DNA from: Streptomyces aquilus | GTDB taxonomy: Bacteria > Actinomycetota > Actinomycetes > Streptomycetales > Streptomycetaceae | Reading direction: 5' to 3' | Length of the DNA stretch: 64,000 nucleotides | Assembly: GCF_003955715.1 (NCBI RefSeq) | Contig: NZ_CP034463.1 | Location: 1,922,001-1,986,000, forward strand | Shown: positions 49,284-58,006 of the stretch, in pieces | Position numbering within the stretch: position 1 is the stretch's first letter | Layout of the letters: the number at the start of each line of letters is the position of its first letter | The notes under the pieces: model-generated | Databases searched by the model: none | Told to the model about the DNA's origin: nothing | What the model saw: only the letters and a program-made list of their open reading frames with translations | Made by a program: the position numbers and the translations under genes

Positions 49284-49339
49284 GGAGGCCGGCCGTCCAC
49301 CCTTCGGAACCTTTCCGGTTCCCCGTGGCACCGGCCTCC
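49284..49339 (+). terminator. nested hairpin terminator region
   Basis: GGAGGCCGG (49284-49292) pairs with CCGGCCTCC (49331-49339), enclosing GGAACC (49306-49311) and GGTTCC (49317-49322). It follows the stop of the membrane protein gene. Confidence 0.6.
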
Positions 49340-49437
49340 TGAGCACGGTCCGGCTGTACGGCGGGCCTTCGGGCCGGCCGGCGGGACCGGTCGGAATTCG
49401 TTTGGCAGGCGAGGGCCCGGGCGGGGATAGTCGGCCG

Positions 49438-50742
49438 GTGACCTCCGCCGACGACTCGATACGCCGCCGTGGACCCGACTGGGCGGGCCGCAACTACACG
49501 CTGCTGACCTCCGCCGCGTTCATCACCAACCTCGGCAGCCAGGGCGCGCTGATCGCCGCCGCGTTCGCGGTGCTGGAGAACGGTGGCGACGGCGGCGACG
49601 TAGGCCTCGTGGCCGCCGCGCGGACGCTGCCGCTGGTGGTGTTCCTGCTGATCGGCGGTGCGGTGGCGGACCGGCTGCCGAGGCACCGGGTGATGGTCGC
49701 GGCGAACGCCCTCAACTGCGTCTCGCAGGGCCTGTTCGCCCTGCTCGTCCTCGTCGGCGAGCCGCGGCTGTGGCAGATGATGCTGCTGACCGCGCTGGGC
49801 GGCACCGGGCAGGCGTTCTTCGGCCCGGCCGCCGAGGGCATGCTGATGTCCTCGGTCTCGGGCGAGCAGGCCGGACGGGCGTTCGCGATGTTCCGGATGG
49901 CGATGCAGGGCGCGGCCCTGGGCGGCGCGGCGCTGGGCGGCGCGATGGTCGCCGTGGTCGGTCCGGGCTGGGTGCTGGCGGCGGACGCGGCGGCGTTCGC
50001 GCTGGCCGGGGCGCTGCGCTCGTTCCTGGACGTGAGCCACATCCCGCCGCGCGCCCCGGGGAGCGGTCTGCTGTCCGACCTCCGGGAGGGCTGGCGGGAG
50101 TTCACCGGCCGGCCCTGGCTGTGGGGCATCGTCGTGCAGTTCTCGATCGCGAACGCCGTCGTGGCGGCGGCCGACGCGGTCTACGGTCCGCTCGTCGCCC
50201 GGGACCAGCTGGGCGGGGCGGGCCCCTGGGGTCTGGCGCTCGGCTTCTTCGGCGCGGGCACGGTCGGCGGGGCCCTGCTGATGACCCGCTGGAAACCGCG
50301 CCGCCTGCTCCTCGCCGGAACGCTCTGCGTCTTCCCCCTCGCCCTCCCCTCGGCCGCCCTCGCGGTCCCGACGTCGGTCCCGGTGCTGTGCGCGGTGATG
50401 TTCTGCACCGGCGTGACGGTGGAGGTCTTCAGCGTGAGCTGGATGACCGCACTCCATCAGGAGATCCCGGAGGAGAAGCTGTCCCGGGTCTCGGCGTACG
50501 ACTGGTTCGGCTCGGTCGCCATGGTGCCGCTGGCGACGGCGCTGGCCGGCCCGGCGGAGTCGGCGTTCGGCCGCTCCCCGGCCCTGTGGGGCTGCGCGGC
50601 CCTGGTCGTGCTGGTGACGGCGGCGGTGCTGTGCGTACCGGACGTACGCAATCTGCGCCGGACCGGCGGCAAGACGGTGATGGCGCGGCCCGCCGGCACG
50701 GAGTCAGCCGATGCCGAACGTGCCGTCGGGGGGCTCGGGTGA
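49438..50742 (+). CDS. MFS transporter
   Basis: A 434-residue major facilitator with about 12 hydrophobic segments (starting YTLLTSAAFITNLGSQGALI). The loop between TM2 and TM3, GGAVADRLPRHRVMVAAN, is the MFS motif A (GxxxDRxGRR-like). It resembles DHA1/MFS drug exporters of actinobacteria; the substrate is unknown. GTG 49438 (VTSADDSIRR) lies about 8 bp after GATAGT (49425-49430), which suggests leaderless transcription. Its 3' end overlaps the convergent methyltransferase-like gene by 39 bp. Confidence 0.88.
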   Translation: MTSADDSIRRRGPDWAGRNYTLLTSAAFITNLGSQGALIAAAFAVLENGGDGGDVGLVAAARTLPLVVFLLIGGAVADRLPRHRVMVAANALNCVSQGLFALLVLVGEPRLWQMMLLTALGGTGQAFFGPAAEGMLMSSVSGEQAGRAFAMFRMAMQGAALGGAALGGAMVAVVGPGWVLAADAAAFALAGALRSFLDVSHIPPRAPGSGLLSDLREGWREFTGRPWLWGIVVQFSIANAVVAAADAVYGPLVARDQLGGAGPWGLALGFFGAGTVGGALLMTRWKPRRLLLAGTLCVFPLALPSAALAVPTSVPVLCAVMFCTGVTVEVFSVSWMTALHQEIPEEKLSRVSAYDWFGSVAMVPLATALAGPAESAFGRSPALWGCAALVVLVTAAVLCVPDVRNLRRTGGKTVMARPAGTESADAERAVGGLG

Positions 50743-51549
50743 CGGCACCGCGTCCTCGTCCCGCACGGGCCGCGCGACGCCCGTGAACGTCCGCAGGGCG
50801 TCCCCGTGCTCGACCCGGGCCGGGAAGGCGTCCGCGGCGGTGCGCCGGGCCAGCGCGGCGGTGTCGAGGGGATGCCGGGCGGCGACGACCACGGCGTTCC
50901 CGAACCGCCGCCCGCGCAGCACCGCCGGTTCGGCGATGAGCGCGAGCTCCTCGAAGACCGTGCCCAGGGTCGCCAGTTGGGACCGCAGGAACGCGAAGGG
51001 CGCCGCGTCGGCGAGGTTGGCCAGGTAGACGCCCCCGTCCCGCAGCACCCGCCCCGCCTCCCGCGCGTAGCCCACGGACGTCAGATGCGCGGGCACCCGG
51101 GAGCCCCCGAAGACATCGGCGACGAGCACGTCCGCGGAGTCACCGGGCGCCCCCTCCAGCCACGTACGCGCGTCGGCGGCGTGCAGCGCCGTGCCGGAGC
51201 CGTCGGGCAGCGGCAGATGCTCCACGACGAGCTCCAGCAGCCCCTGGTCGGCCTCGACGACGTCCTGCCGGGAACCCGGTCGGGTCGCCGCCACATACCG
51301 GGGCAGGGTGAGCGCCCCGCCGCCGAGATGCAGCACGTCGAGCGGCCGCCCGGCCTCCGCCACGAGGTCGAGGACATGGCCGAGCCGACGCGCGTACTCG
51401 AACTCGAGATGCGTCGGCTCGTCCAGATCGACATACGACTGAGGCGCCCCGTCGACGGTGAGCAGCCAGGCCCGTTCGCGATCGACGTCGGGCATGAGCT
51501 TGGCGAACCCGTGATCGACGGCACGGGCGACGGGGATGGCTTCGGTCAC
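50704..51549 (-). CDS. spermidine synthase-like / SAM-dependent methyltransferase-fold protein
   Basis: A 281-residue Rossmann protein. LDVLHLGGGALTLPRYVAAT is the SAM-binding loop, VVEADQGLLELVVEHL the acidic loop, ADVLVADVFGGSRVPAHL the following strand. This is the spermidine-synthase-like group; true polyamine synthase residues are not evident, so substrate is open. GTG 51549 (VTEAIPVARAV) starts it. Its end overlaps the MFS gene convergently by 39 bp. Confidence 0.82.
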   Translation of the reverse strand: MTEAIPVARAVDHGFAKLMPDVDRERAWLLTVDGAPQSYVDLDEPTHLEFEYARRLGHVLDLVAEAGRPLDVLHLGGGALTLPRYVAATRPGSRQDVVEADQGLLELVVEHLPLPDGSGTALHAADARTWLEGAPGDSADVLVADVFGGSRVPAHLTSVGYAREAGRVLRDGGVYLANLADAAPFAFLRSQLATLGTVFEELALIAEPAVLRGRRFGNAVVVAARHPLDTAALARRTAADAFPARVEHGDALRTFTGVARPVRDEDAVPSPEPPDGTFGIG

Positions 51550-51582
51550 TTGTCCATTCTGCCTGCACTGCACGCCCCCGAA

Positions 51583-51623
51583 GGGGCGCGGGGACTGCGC
51601 GACCAGCCACGACGGCCCCGCAG
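51583..51623. repeat. dispersed intergenic GC-rich element, copy 1
   Basis: A 41-bp element beginning GGGGCGCGGGGACTGCGCGA and ending GGCCCCGCAG lies between the spermidine-synthase-like gene and tuf3. A second copy is at 54652-54693. From familiarity with Streptomyces sequence I take this as a common intergenic repeat, but no count was made. Confidence 0.7.
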
Positions 51624-51645
51624 TCCCCCACTCACCTCGGACCCC

Positions 51646-52815
51646 TCACACGACGGCGGTCACGGTCCCGGCCCCCACGGTCCGACCACCCTCACGAATG
51701 GCGAACCCGAGCCCGGGCTCAAGCGGCACGTCCCGCCCCAGCTCGACGGTCATGCTCACCGTCTCCCCGGGCCGAGCGACCCCCACCTCGCCGAGGTCCA
51801 CATCGCCCACCACGTCCGCGGTCCGGATGTAGAACTGCGGCCGGTACCCCGTCGCGACCGGCGTCGTACGCCCGCCCTCACGCGAGGACAGCACATACAC
51901 CTGAGCCGTGAACCGCCGCCGCGGCTCGACGGACCCCGGCGCGGCGACCACATGCCCCCGCCGCACCGCGTCCCGAGGAACACCCCGCAGCAGCAGCGCC
52001 ACGTTGTCCCCGGCCTGCGCCTCCTCCATGGGCTTGCCGAAGGTCTCGAGGCCGGTGACCACGGTGTCCACGGAGGCGCCGAGCACTTCGACCCGGTCAC
52101 CCACCTTCACGGTCCCCCGCTCCACCGCACCGGTGACCACGGTCCCCCGGCCGGTGATGGTGAGCACGTTCTCGACGGGCAGCAGGAACGGCGCGTCCAA
52201 GTACCGCTCCGGCATGGGCACATAGGTGTCCACCGCGTCGAGCAGCGCCTCGATGGACGCCGTCCACCGGGGGTCGCCCTCCAGCGCCTTGAGTCCGGAG
52301 ACCCGTACGACAGGGACCGTGTCCCCGCCGTAGCCCTGCGAGGTGAGCAGGTCGCGGACCTCCAGCTCGACGAGGTCGATGAGCTCCTCGTCGCCCGCGT
52401 CGGCCTTGTTGAGGGCGACGACGATGTGGTCGACGCCCACCTGCCGGGCGAGCAGGACGTGTTCGGCGGTCTGCGGCATGATCCCGTCGAGCGCGGAGAC
52501 GACGAGGATCGCCCCGTCGAGCTGCGCGGCGCCGGTGACCATGTTCTTGACGTAGTCGGCGTGGCCCGGCATGTCCACGTGGGCGTAGTGCCGGGTGTCG
52601 GTCTCGTACTCGACGTGCGCGATGTTGATGGTGATGCCGCGCGCCGCCTCCTCCGGGGCCCGGTCGATGCGGTCGAACGGGACGAAGGTGCCGGCGCCGC
52701 GGTCGGCGAGGACCTTGGTGATGGCGGCGGTCAGGGTGGTCTTGCCGTGGTCGACATGACCCATGGTGCCGATGTTCAGATGCGGTTTGGTGCGCACGTA
52801 TGCCGTCTTGGGCAT
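51646..52815 (-). CDS. tuf3: elongation factor Tu, divergent tuf3-type
   Basis: A 389-residue EF-Tu. G1 GHVDHGKT, G3 [11 protein letters not shown] (DCPGH in ordinary EF-Tu), G4 NKAD (NKCD usually), and domain II/III motifs ([28 protein letters not shown]) are all present. It is shorter than the usual ~397 residues and more diverged, matching the third Streptomyces EF-Tu (Tuf3) known from S. ramocissimus and S. coelicolor, expressed under stringent/stress conditions. It is alone rather than beside fusA. ATG 52815 ([16 protein letters not shown]). About 250 bp upstream holds only its promoter. Confidence 0.92.
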   Translation of the reverse strand: MPKTAYVRTKPHLNIGTMGHVDHGKTTLTAAITKVLADRGAGTFVPFDRIDRAPEEAARGITINIAHVEYETDTRHYAHVDMPGHADYVKNMVTGAAQLDGAILVVSALDGIMPQTAEHVLLARQVGVDHIVVALNKADAGDEELIDLVELEVRDLLTSQGYGGDTVPVVRVSGLKALEGDPRWTASIEALLDAVDTYVPMPERYLDAPFLLPVENVLTITGRGTVVTGAVERGTVKVGDRVEVLGASVDTVVTGLETFGKPMEEAQAGDNVALLLRGVPRDAVRRGHVVAAPGSVEPRRRFTAQVYVLSSREGGRTTPVATGYRPQFYIRTADVVGDVDLGEVGVARPGETVSMTVELGRDVPLEPGLGFAIREGGRTVGAGTVTAVV

Positions 52816-53069
52816 GGCTGTACCTCGAAGTCTCTTCGTCAGGAAAGCGGGGACCCCAAGGACTTGCCGACCCTCCCCCTGCGGGGTCCGCCGGACGATC
52901 CGGAGAGGGTCAGCTTCGGGCGCCGTCGACGGCTGTCAGAAAGACGGGAACGGCAGCCTTCGGCGCATCCGCGACTGCGGATGCTCGAGGAGGAAGGCGT
53001 GCCGGAACATGGGGTCGATCATTGCCGACTGTTCGCCCGACGTCGAACGATTTTTCAGCGAGGGGACGT

Positions 53070-53792
53070 TCAGGCCCCGATGTTCTTCAACGCCTCCCGC
53101 ACCGACAGCGGCGCGAAGCGGCCCTTCTCCCGCGCGAGAAAGCCCCGTACGGCCTCCGGGTCGGTCTTGGCGTACTCGCGCAGCGCCCAGCCGATGGCCT
53201 TGCGGATGAAGAAGTCGGGGTGTCCTGACTGGTGGAGGCAGTACGTGAAGAGGCGTTCGGTGTCGGTGCGTTCCTTGTAGCGGAGCTGGTGGAGCAGCGC
53301 GGTGCGGGCGATCCACAGGTCCTCGTCGACGATCCAGGCGTCCATGTCCGCCTTCAGCGCCGGGTCGGCCGCGACGAGGGCGCCGACGACGTGCGCGGCC
53401 AGCAGGTCCACGGTGTCCCACCAGGGGGTCGTGGAGACCAGATGCCGGGCCACGGGCAGGAAGCCGGACGACAGCACGCGCGCGTGGCGGCGCAGATAGT
53501 CGACGGCGAAGTACTGGTACTCGCGCTCGGGCAGCCGCCAGCAGCGCAGTGCGACAGCCGTGCAGTCGGTCTCGTCGGGGCGGGGCGTGCCCTCCACCAC
53601 GGTGCGGGACAGGGCGCGGCGGACGGGGGTGGTGAGGCCGAGGAAGGGGGCCACGTTTTTCATGTACGCCCGCATGGGCGCGGCCCGCGCGGGGTCGGCC
53701 GCGGCCCCGTAGGTGGCCGTGAGCCGCTCCAGCACGGTGTCGGCAAGAGGGCTGCGCGGCAGTGAGGGAGATCCCACACCTGTGACGCTCAT
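53070..53792 (-). CDS. AlkD-like DNA alkylation repair (HEAT-repeat) protein
   Basis: A 240-residue HEAT-like glycosylase: FLGLTTPVRRALSRTVVEGT, LPEREYQYFAVDYLRRHARV, STTPWWDTVDLLAAHVVGAL, DEDLWIARTALLHQLRYKER, FIRKAIGWALREYAKTDPEA. This is the AlkD/DNA alkylation repair pattern; it excises alkylated bases by helical-repeat wrapping. Start ATG 53792 (MSVTGVGSPS) was preferred over an upstream one (53819). Cytosolic. Confidence 0.9.
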   Translation of the reverse strand: MSVTGVGSPSLPRSPLADTVLERLTATYGAAADPARAAPMRAYMKNVAPFLGLTTPVRRALSRTVVEGTPRPDETDCTAVALRCWRLPEREYQYFAVDYLRRHARVLSSGFLPVARHLVSTTPWWDTVDLLAAHVVGALVAADPALKADMDAWIVDEDLWIARTALLHQLRYKERTDTERLFTYCLHQSGHPDFFIRKAIGWALREYAKTDPEAVRGFLAREKGRFAPLSVREALKNIGA

Positions 53793-53841
53793 GAGACGAA
53801 CCATACGGCGATCACACACATCGGTCGGTTAGTGTCACCGG

Positions 53842-54624
53842 ATGCTCGATGCCACCACCCGCTCTGGGGGCACCGCCACGGCCACTCCCCCGGCCGCCGC
53901 CACGGAGCTCGCGCTCACCGCTCCCGCCGTCGCCGTGCCCACCCCGGTGGGCTTCGCCGCCCGCTGCTCCAGAGTGCTGCTTTCTCCCTGGTCGCGACTG
54001 TCCCTCCTCGTCGCCCTGCTCCTGGCGGCCGGGGCGACCGTGCTGCTGTTCGAGCCACAGCGGCTGCTGGCGGACGGCTGGCCACCCCAGCTGGGCGGGG
54101 CGGCCGCGGCGCTGGTCTTCGCCGGGGCGTACGGCCTGTGCGCGGTGGCGTTCGTACCGCGCCCCCTGCTGAACCTCGCGGCCGGCGCGCTGTTCGGCTC
54201 CCAGCTGGGCATCGGCGCCGCCCTCGCGGGCACGGTGCTCGGCGCCGGCATCGCCTTCACCCTGGGCCGGGTACTGGGCCAGGACGCCCTCCGCCCCCTG
54301 CTGCGCGGCCGTCTGCTCCAGGGCGCCGACAGCCAGCTGAGCCGCCACGGCTTCCGCTCGATGCTGGCGATCCGCCTCTTCCCGGGCGTCCCCTTCGCCG
54401 CCGCGAACTACTGCGCCGCGGTCTCCCGCATGGGCTACGTCCCGTTCCTGCTGGCGACGGCGCTGGGTTCGATCCCGAACACGGCGGCGTACGTGGTGGC
54501 GGGCTCGCGAGCATCGACGCCGACGTCTCCGGCATTCTTGATCGCGATGGCGGCGATCGCGGTTCCGGCGCTGGCGGGAGCGGCAGTGGCATGGCGCAAG
54601 CGCCATCATCTGCGGAGCCACTGA
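53842..54624 (+). CDS. TVP38/TMEM64 family membrane protein
   Basis: A 260-residue membrane protein with several hydrophobic helices. FVPRPLLNLAAGALFGSQLG and RHGFRSMLAIRLFPGVPFAA match the SNARE-associated TVP38/TMEM64 domain (VTT), related to DedA. It is probably a lipid scramblase-like protein. The N-terminal ~45 residues are Ala/Pro-rich and cytosolic. ATG 53842 lies only ~8 bp from a TTAGTG-type -10, so a leaderless mRNA is possible. Confidence 0.85.
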   Translation: MLDATTRSGGTATATPPAAATELALTAPAVAVPTPVGFAARCSRVLLSPWSRLSLLVALLLAAGATVLLFEPQRLLADGWPPQLGGAAAALVFAGAYGLCAVAFVPRPLLNLAAGALFGSQLGIGAALAGTVLGAGIAFTLGRVLGQDALRPLLRGRLLQGADSQLSRHGFRSMLAIRLFPGVPFAAANYCAAVSRMGYVPFLLATALGSIPNTAAYVVAGSRASTPTSPAFLIAMAAIAVPALAGAAVAWRKRHHLRSH

Positions 54625-54651
54625 ATCGCCGGGCAGGCGCAACGCCGCTCA

Positions 54652-54693
54652 GGGGCGCGGGGAACCGCGCGACCAGCCCCCACGGCCCCGCAG
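54652..54693. repeat. dispersed intergenic GC-rich element, copy 2
   Basis: A 42-bp element starting GGGGCGCGGGGAACCGCGCG and ending GGCCCCGCAG, between the TVP38 gene end and the thiolase end. It shares about 36 of 41 bases with copy 1 (51583-51623), with one indel. It lies at a convergent 3' boundary and may act as a bidirectional terminator. Confidence 0.7.
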
Positions 54694-54699
54694 CCGCCG

Positions 54700-55869
54700 T
54701 CAGACCCTTTCGAGCACCATCGCGTTGGCGAGTCCCCCCGCCTCACACATGGTCTGCAACGCATACCGCGCCCCCCGCTCCCGCATGGCATGCACCAACG
54801 TCGTCGTCAGCCGCGTACCGCTCGCCCCCAACGGATGCCCGATCGCGATCGCACCCCCGTGCACGTTGACCTTCGCCAGATCCGCCCCGGTCTCCTGCTG
54901 CCACGCCAACACCACGCTCGAGAAGGCCTCGTTGACCTCGAACAGATCGATGTCGTCCAGCGACAGTGAGGCCCGGCGCAGCACCTTCTCCGTGGCCGGA
55001 ACGACCCCGGTGAGCATCAGCAGCGGATCGGACCCCGTGACCGCGAAACTGTGCAGCCGCGCCAGCGGCCGCAGCCCCAGCCGGGCCGCCGTCTCACTCG
55101 ACGTGATCAGCACAGCCGACGCGCCGTCGTTGATCGGACTCGCGTTCCCCGCCGTGACGTTCCACTCGATCTGCGGGAACCGCTCGGCGAACCCGGGGTC
55201 GTAGTACGCCGGCTTGAGCCCACCGAGCACCTCGGCCGTGCTGGACGGCCGTACGCACTCGTCCCGCGCCACCCCGTCCAGCGGAGCCACCTCCGCGTCG
55301 AAGAGGCCCGCGGTCCACGCCTCGGCCGCCTTGTGGTGCGAGGACACCGCGAAGGCGTCCATCTGCTCGCGCGTGATCGACCACTTGGCCGCGATGAGCT
55401 CGGCGCTGATGCCCTGCGGGACGAGCCCCTCGGGGTAGCGCTCGGCGACGCCGGGTCCGAAGGGGTCCTTTCCGGGCGGCACGTTGGACCACATCGGCAC
55501 GCGGCTCATCGACTCCACGCCGCAGGCCACGACGAGGTCGTACGCGCCCGACATCACGCCCTGGGCGGCGAAGTGCACGGCCTGCTGGGAGGAGCCGCAC
55601 TGGCGGTCCACGGTGGTCGCCGGGACCGTCTCCGGGAAGCCCGCCGACAGGACGGCGTACCGGGTGGTGTTCATGGCCTGCTCGCCGACCTGGTCGACGG
55701 TGCCGCCGATGACGTCGTCGATCAGTGCCGGGTCGACGCCGGAGCGCTCCACGAGGGTGCGCAGGGTGTGGGCGAGGAGCTCGACGGGGTGGACGTGCGC
55801 GAGGGAGCCGTTCGGCTTGCCCTTGCCTATGGGGGTGCGTACGGCTTCGACGATCACTGCGTCACGCAT
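54700..55869 (-). CDS. acetyl-CoA C-acyltransferase (thiolase)
   Basis: A 389-residue thiolase. The acyl-enzyme Cys lies in VDRQCGSSQQAVHFAAQG, the substrate His in NVHGGAIAIGHPLGASGT, and the second Cys in LQTMCEAGGLANAMVLERV. It catalyses the last step of beta-oxidation or the reverse condensation. Length is the family norm. ATG 55869 begins MRDAVIVEAVRTPIG. It is divergent from an HxlR regulator; an imperfect palindrome CTACCGGTCAGTAG (55897-55910) lies between them. Confidence 0.93.
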   Translation of the reverse strand: MRDAVIVEAVRTPIGKGKPNGSLAHVHPVELLAHTLRTLVERSGVDPALIDDVIGGTVDQVGEQAMNTTRYAVLSAGFPETVPATTVDRQCGSSQQAVHFAAQGVMSGAYDLVVACGVESMSRVPMWSNVPPGKDPFGPGVAERYPEGLVPQGISAELIAAKWSITREQMDAFAVSSHHKAAEAWTAGLFDAEVAPLDGVARDECVRPSSTAEVLGGLKPAYYDPGFAERFPQIEWNVTAGNASPINDGASAVLITSSETAARLGLRPLARLHSFAVTGSDPLLMLTGVVPATEKVLRRASLSLDDIDLFEVNEAFSSVVLAWQQETGADLAKVNVHGGAIAIGHPLGASGTRLTTTLVHAMRERGARYALQTMCEAGGLANAMVLERV

Positions 55870-55960
55870 GGTGCGGCCTCCGCGGTCACCAGACAGCTAC
55901 CGGTCAGTAGGAAATCCGAACTCACCATAGCTCCGTGGGTTGGAAAAACAAACCCTCCCC

Positions 55961-55966
55961 TAGAAT
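55961..55966 (+). promoter_or_regulatory. -10 box of the HxlR gene, leaderless transcript
   Basis: TAGAAT sits 8 bp before the ATG at 55974, with TTGGAA 15 bp upstream. This puts the predicted +1 at or beside the start codon. Read by eye. Confidence 0.5.
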
Positions 55967-55973
55967 CGGGCTC

Positions 55974-56444
55974 ATGGCCGCCACCAAAGACCCGCGCCCC
56001 TGTTCCATCGCCGACGCCCTGGCGCTCGTAGGCGAGAAGTACTCCCTGCTCGTCCTGCGCGAGGTGTGCCTCGGCAACGGCCGCTTCGACCAGTTGGTGC
56101 GCAACATCGGCGCCCCGCGCGACATCCTCGCCACCCGCCTGCGCCGGCTCGTCGACGCCGGGATCCTGAAGAAGCGCGCCTACAGCGAGCGGCCGCAGCG
56201 CTTCGAGTACCGGCCCACCCAGGCCGGCCTGGAGCTGGAGCCGGTCCTGCTGACCCTCATGGCCTGGGGCGACCGGCATCTGCGCGAGGACGACGACCGG
56301 CCGATGGTCGTCGAGCACGCCTGCGGCAACGAACTGCTCCCGGTGGTCGTCTGCCAGACCTGCGGCGACGCGGTGCGCCACGAGGACCTGAGGTCGCATC
56401 CGCAGGTTCCGGGCTGGACGGTGGCGGGGCCGACGGCGGCGTGA
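55974..56444 (+). CDS. HxlR family winged-HTH regulator
   Basis: A 156-residue HxlR regulator: CSIADALALVGEKYSLLVLR, FDQLVRNIGAPRDILATRLR, LVDAGILKKRAYSERPQRFE. The C-terminal CGNELLPVVVCQTCG may bind metal (C-x11-C-x2-C). TAGAAT (55961-55966) and TTGGAA (55940-55945) are a plausible -10/-35 so close to ATG 55974 that the mRNA is probably leaderless. Likely regulates the divergent thiolase. Confidence 0.87.
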   Translation: MAATKDPRPCSIADALALVGEKYSLLVLREVCLGNGRFDQLVRNIGAPRDILATRLRRLVDAGILKKRAYSERPQRFEYRPTQAGLELEPVLLTLMAWGDRHLREDDDRPMVVEHACGNELLPVVVCQTCGDAVRHEDLRSHPQVPGWTVAGPTAA

Positions 56445-56456
56445 GGACGCGGCCGG

Positions 56457-57245
56457 TCAGCGGTGTGCGCGGCAGAACGCGCGGACGGCCTGGTTGAAGG
56501 CCTCGGGTGCCTGGAGGTTGCTGACGTGCCCCGCGCCGGGAAGGACCACGAGCTGCGCGTCCGGGATGGCCGCCTCGAAGGCACGGGCGACCTCCAGCGG
56601 CGACCGTACGTCGTGCTCGCCCCACAGCAGCAGGGTCGGCACCCCGATCAGGGGCAGCAGGTCTCGTTGGTCCGCCTCGGCCATCAGGCGCAACTGGGCC
56701 CTCATGGTGGCCTGGCGCACGTCCTGGGCCATCGAGTCGAGCAGCGGCACGTACTCGGCGGGCGGCTCCCCGGCGAAGAGATCCGGCAGCGTCGGGGCGA
56801 AGTCCTCGGGAGGGACGTCGAGCATCCGTCGTGCCCCTTCGACCCGCCGGGCCACCTCCTCGGGCGGCAGCGAGCCCTTCCAGCCGGCGTAGGTGTCGGC
56901 CAGCAGCAGGGTCCTGACCAGCTCCGGACGGTGCCGGTACAGCTCCAGCACGACCGTTCCGCCCCAGGAGAGTCCGCCGGCGTGGGCCGGGCCGAGTCCC
57001 ACGTCCTCGATCACCGCGGCGAGGCAGAGGGCGTAGTCGGCGAGGGTGAAGCCGGCCGGCAGGTCGGAGGAGCGTCCGGCGCCCGGCTCGTCCCAGGCCA
57101 CGACCGTGAACTCGTCGGCCAGTCCGGTCAGCTGCGGCCGCCATATCCGCGCGGCGTCCCCGGCGCCGTGCGCGAGGACCAGCAAAGGTCCCTGGCCGAC
57201 GCGGTCATAGGCGATCTCCACGCCGCCCACCTGCACCGTCGCCAT
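56457..57245 (-). CDS. alpha/beta hydrolase
   Basis: A 262-residue alpha/beta hydrolase: LLVLAHGAGDAARIWRPQL, AWDEPGAGRSSDLPAGF, nucleophile Ser in HAGGLSWGGTVVLELY, acid in LLLWGEHDVRSPLEV and His in VLPGAGHVSNLQAPEAF. The substrate is unknown; the fold includes esterases, lactonases and C-C hydrolases. Start ATG 57245 (MATVQVGGVEIAYDRVG). Soluble, no signal. Confidence 0.9.
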   Translation of the reverse strand: MATVQVGGVEIAYDRVGQGPLLVLAHGAGDAARIWRPQLTGLADEFTVVAWDEPGAGRSSDLPAGFTLADYALCLAAVIEDVGLGPAHAGGLSWGGTVVLELYRHRPELVRTLLLADTYAGWKGSLPPEEVARRVEGARRMLDVPPEDFAPTLPDLFAGEPPAEYVPLLDSMAQDVRQATMRAQLRLMAEADQRDLLPLIGVPTLLLWGEHDVRSPLEVARAFEAAIPDAQLVVLPGAGHVSNLQAPEAFNQAVRAFCRAHR

Positions 57246-57295
57246 GACTCCAGGCTAGACGCCGCCACCGCCGATGTCGCGACGGACCGGCATCC

Positions 57296-58006
57296 TCAGC
57301 CGCCCCGGTAGACGTCCAGCCGCCCGCACATCCCGAACTTCCCGCGCTCCGAGGGCTGTTCGGACCGCACGACGGCGTCCGCGAGGTGCGAGAGGTCACC
57401 CCTCTCCAGGCGGTCGAGCTGCTCCTCCGTCGCCGCCGCGGCGGCCGCGGCACCGGCACGCCAACGCTCCCGCCATGCGGCGAGCCGAGGCCGTACGAGG
57501 GCGGCTGCGGCCCGGTGGAAGGCGGCCAGCGCCTCCGGGCCGTCCGCCTCGCGCAGCCGCCGGTACCCCTCCAGGGCGAGGTCGCGCCGGGCCCGGGCGA
57601 TCCGCTCCCGCTCCGCCTCGGGCGCGTCCGCCGGGATCGTGGTCGCGGCGGCGTACGTCTCCGGGTCGGCCAGGTACTCAGGAGGCAGCGTCAGCACCGC
57701 GTCGCCCGCCTCCGGCAGTCCGCTGTTCTGCATGAGGACGGTGATCCGCAGCCCGCCCTCGTTGACCAGCCGGTGGATGGTGCCCGGCGTGAACCGGGCG
57801 ACCGTGCCGGGTACGAGGGGCGTGACCTCGTACCCGGCCGTCGTGAGGGTCTGCACGGCACCCCGGCCGCCGGTGACGACGTACGCCTCCGAACAGGTCA
57901 GATGCAGATGGGGCGTTCCGCCGTGCAGGCCGTCGGCGGCGGGCCAGTCGTAGACGCACAGGTGCGACACGGCGACCCCGCCGGGGAGCCCTTCGTAGGA
58001 GGTCAC
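57296..58006 (-). CDS. cupin-domain protein
   Basis: A 236-residue protein with an N-terminal cupin (HLHLTCSEAYVVTGGRGAVQ; GTVARFTPGTIHRLVNEG) and a long helical C-terminal half rich in Arg/Ala/Glu. The two His-containing motifs can bind a metal. Its ATG overlaps the preceding PmoA-like stop by 4 nt (ATGA), third in the Gfo/PmoA/cupin operon. Probably sugar-acid metabolism; substrate unknown. Confidence 0.78.
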   Translation of the reverse strand: MTSYEGLPGGVAVSHLCVYDWPAADGLHGGTPHLHLTCSEAYVVTGGRGAVQTLTTAGYEVTPLVPGTVARFTPGTIHRLVNEGGLRITVLMQNSGLPEAGDAVLTLPPEYLADPETYAAATTIPADAPEAERERIARARRDLALEGYRRLREADGPEALAAFHRAAAALVRPRLAAWRERWRAGAAAAAAATEEQLDRLERGDLSHLADAVVRSEQPSERGKFGMCGRLDVYRGG

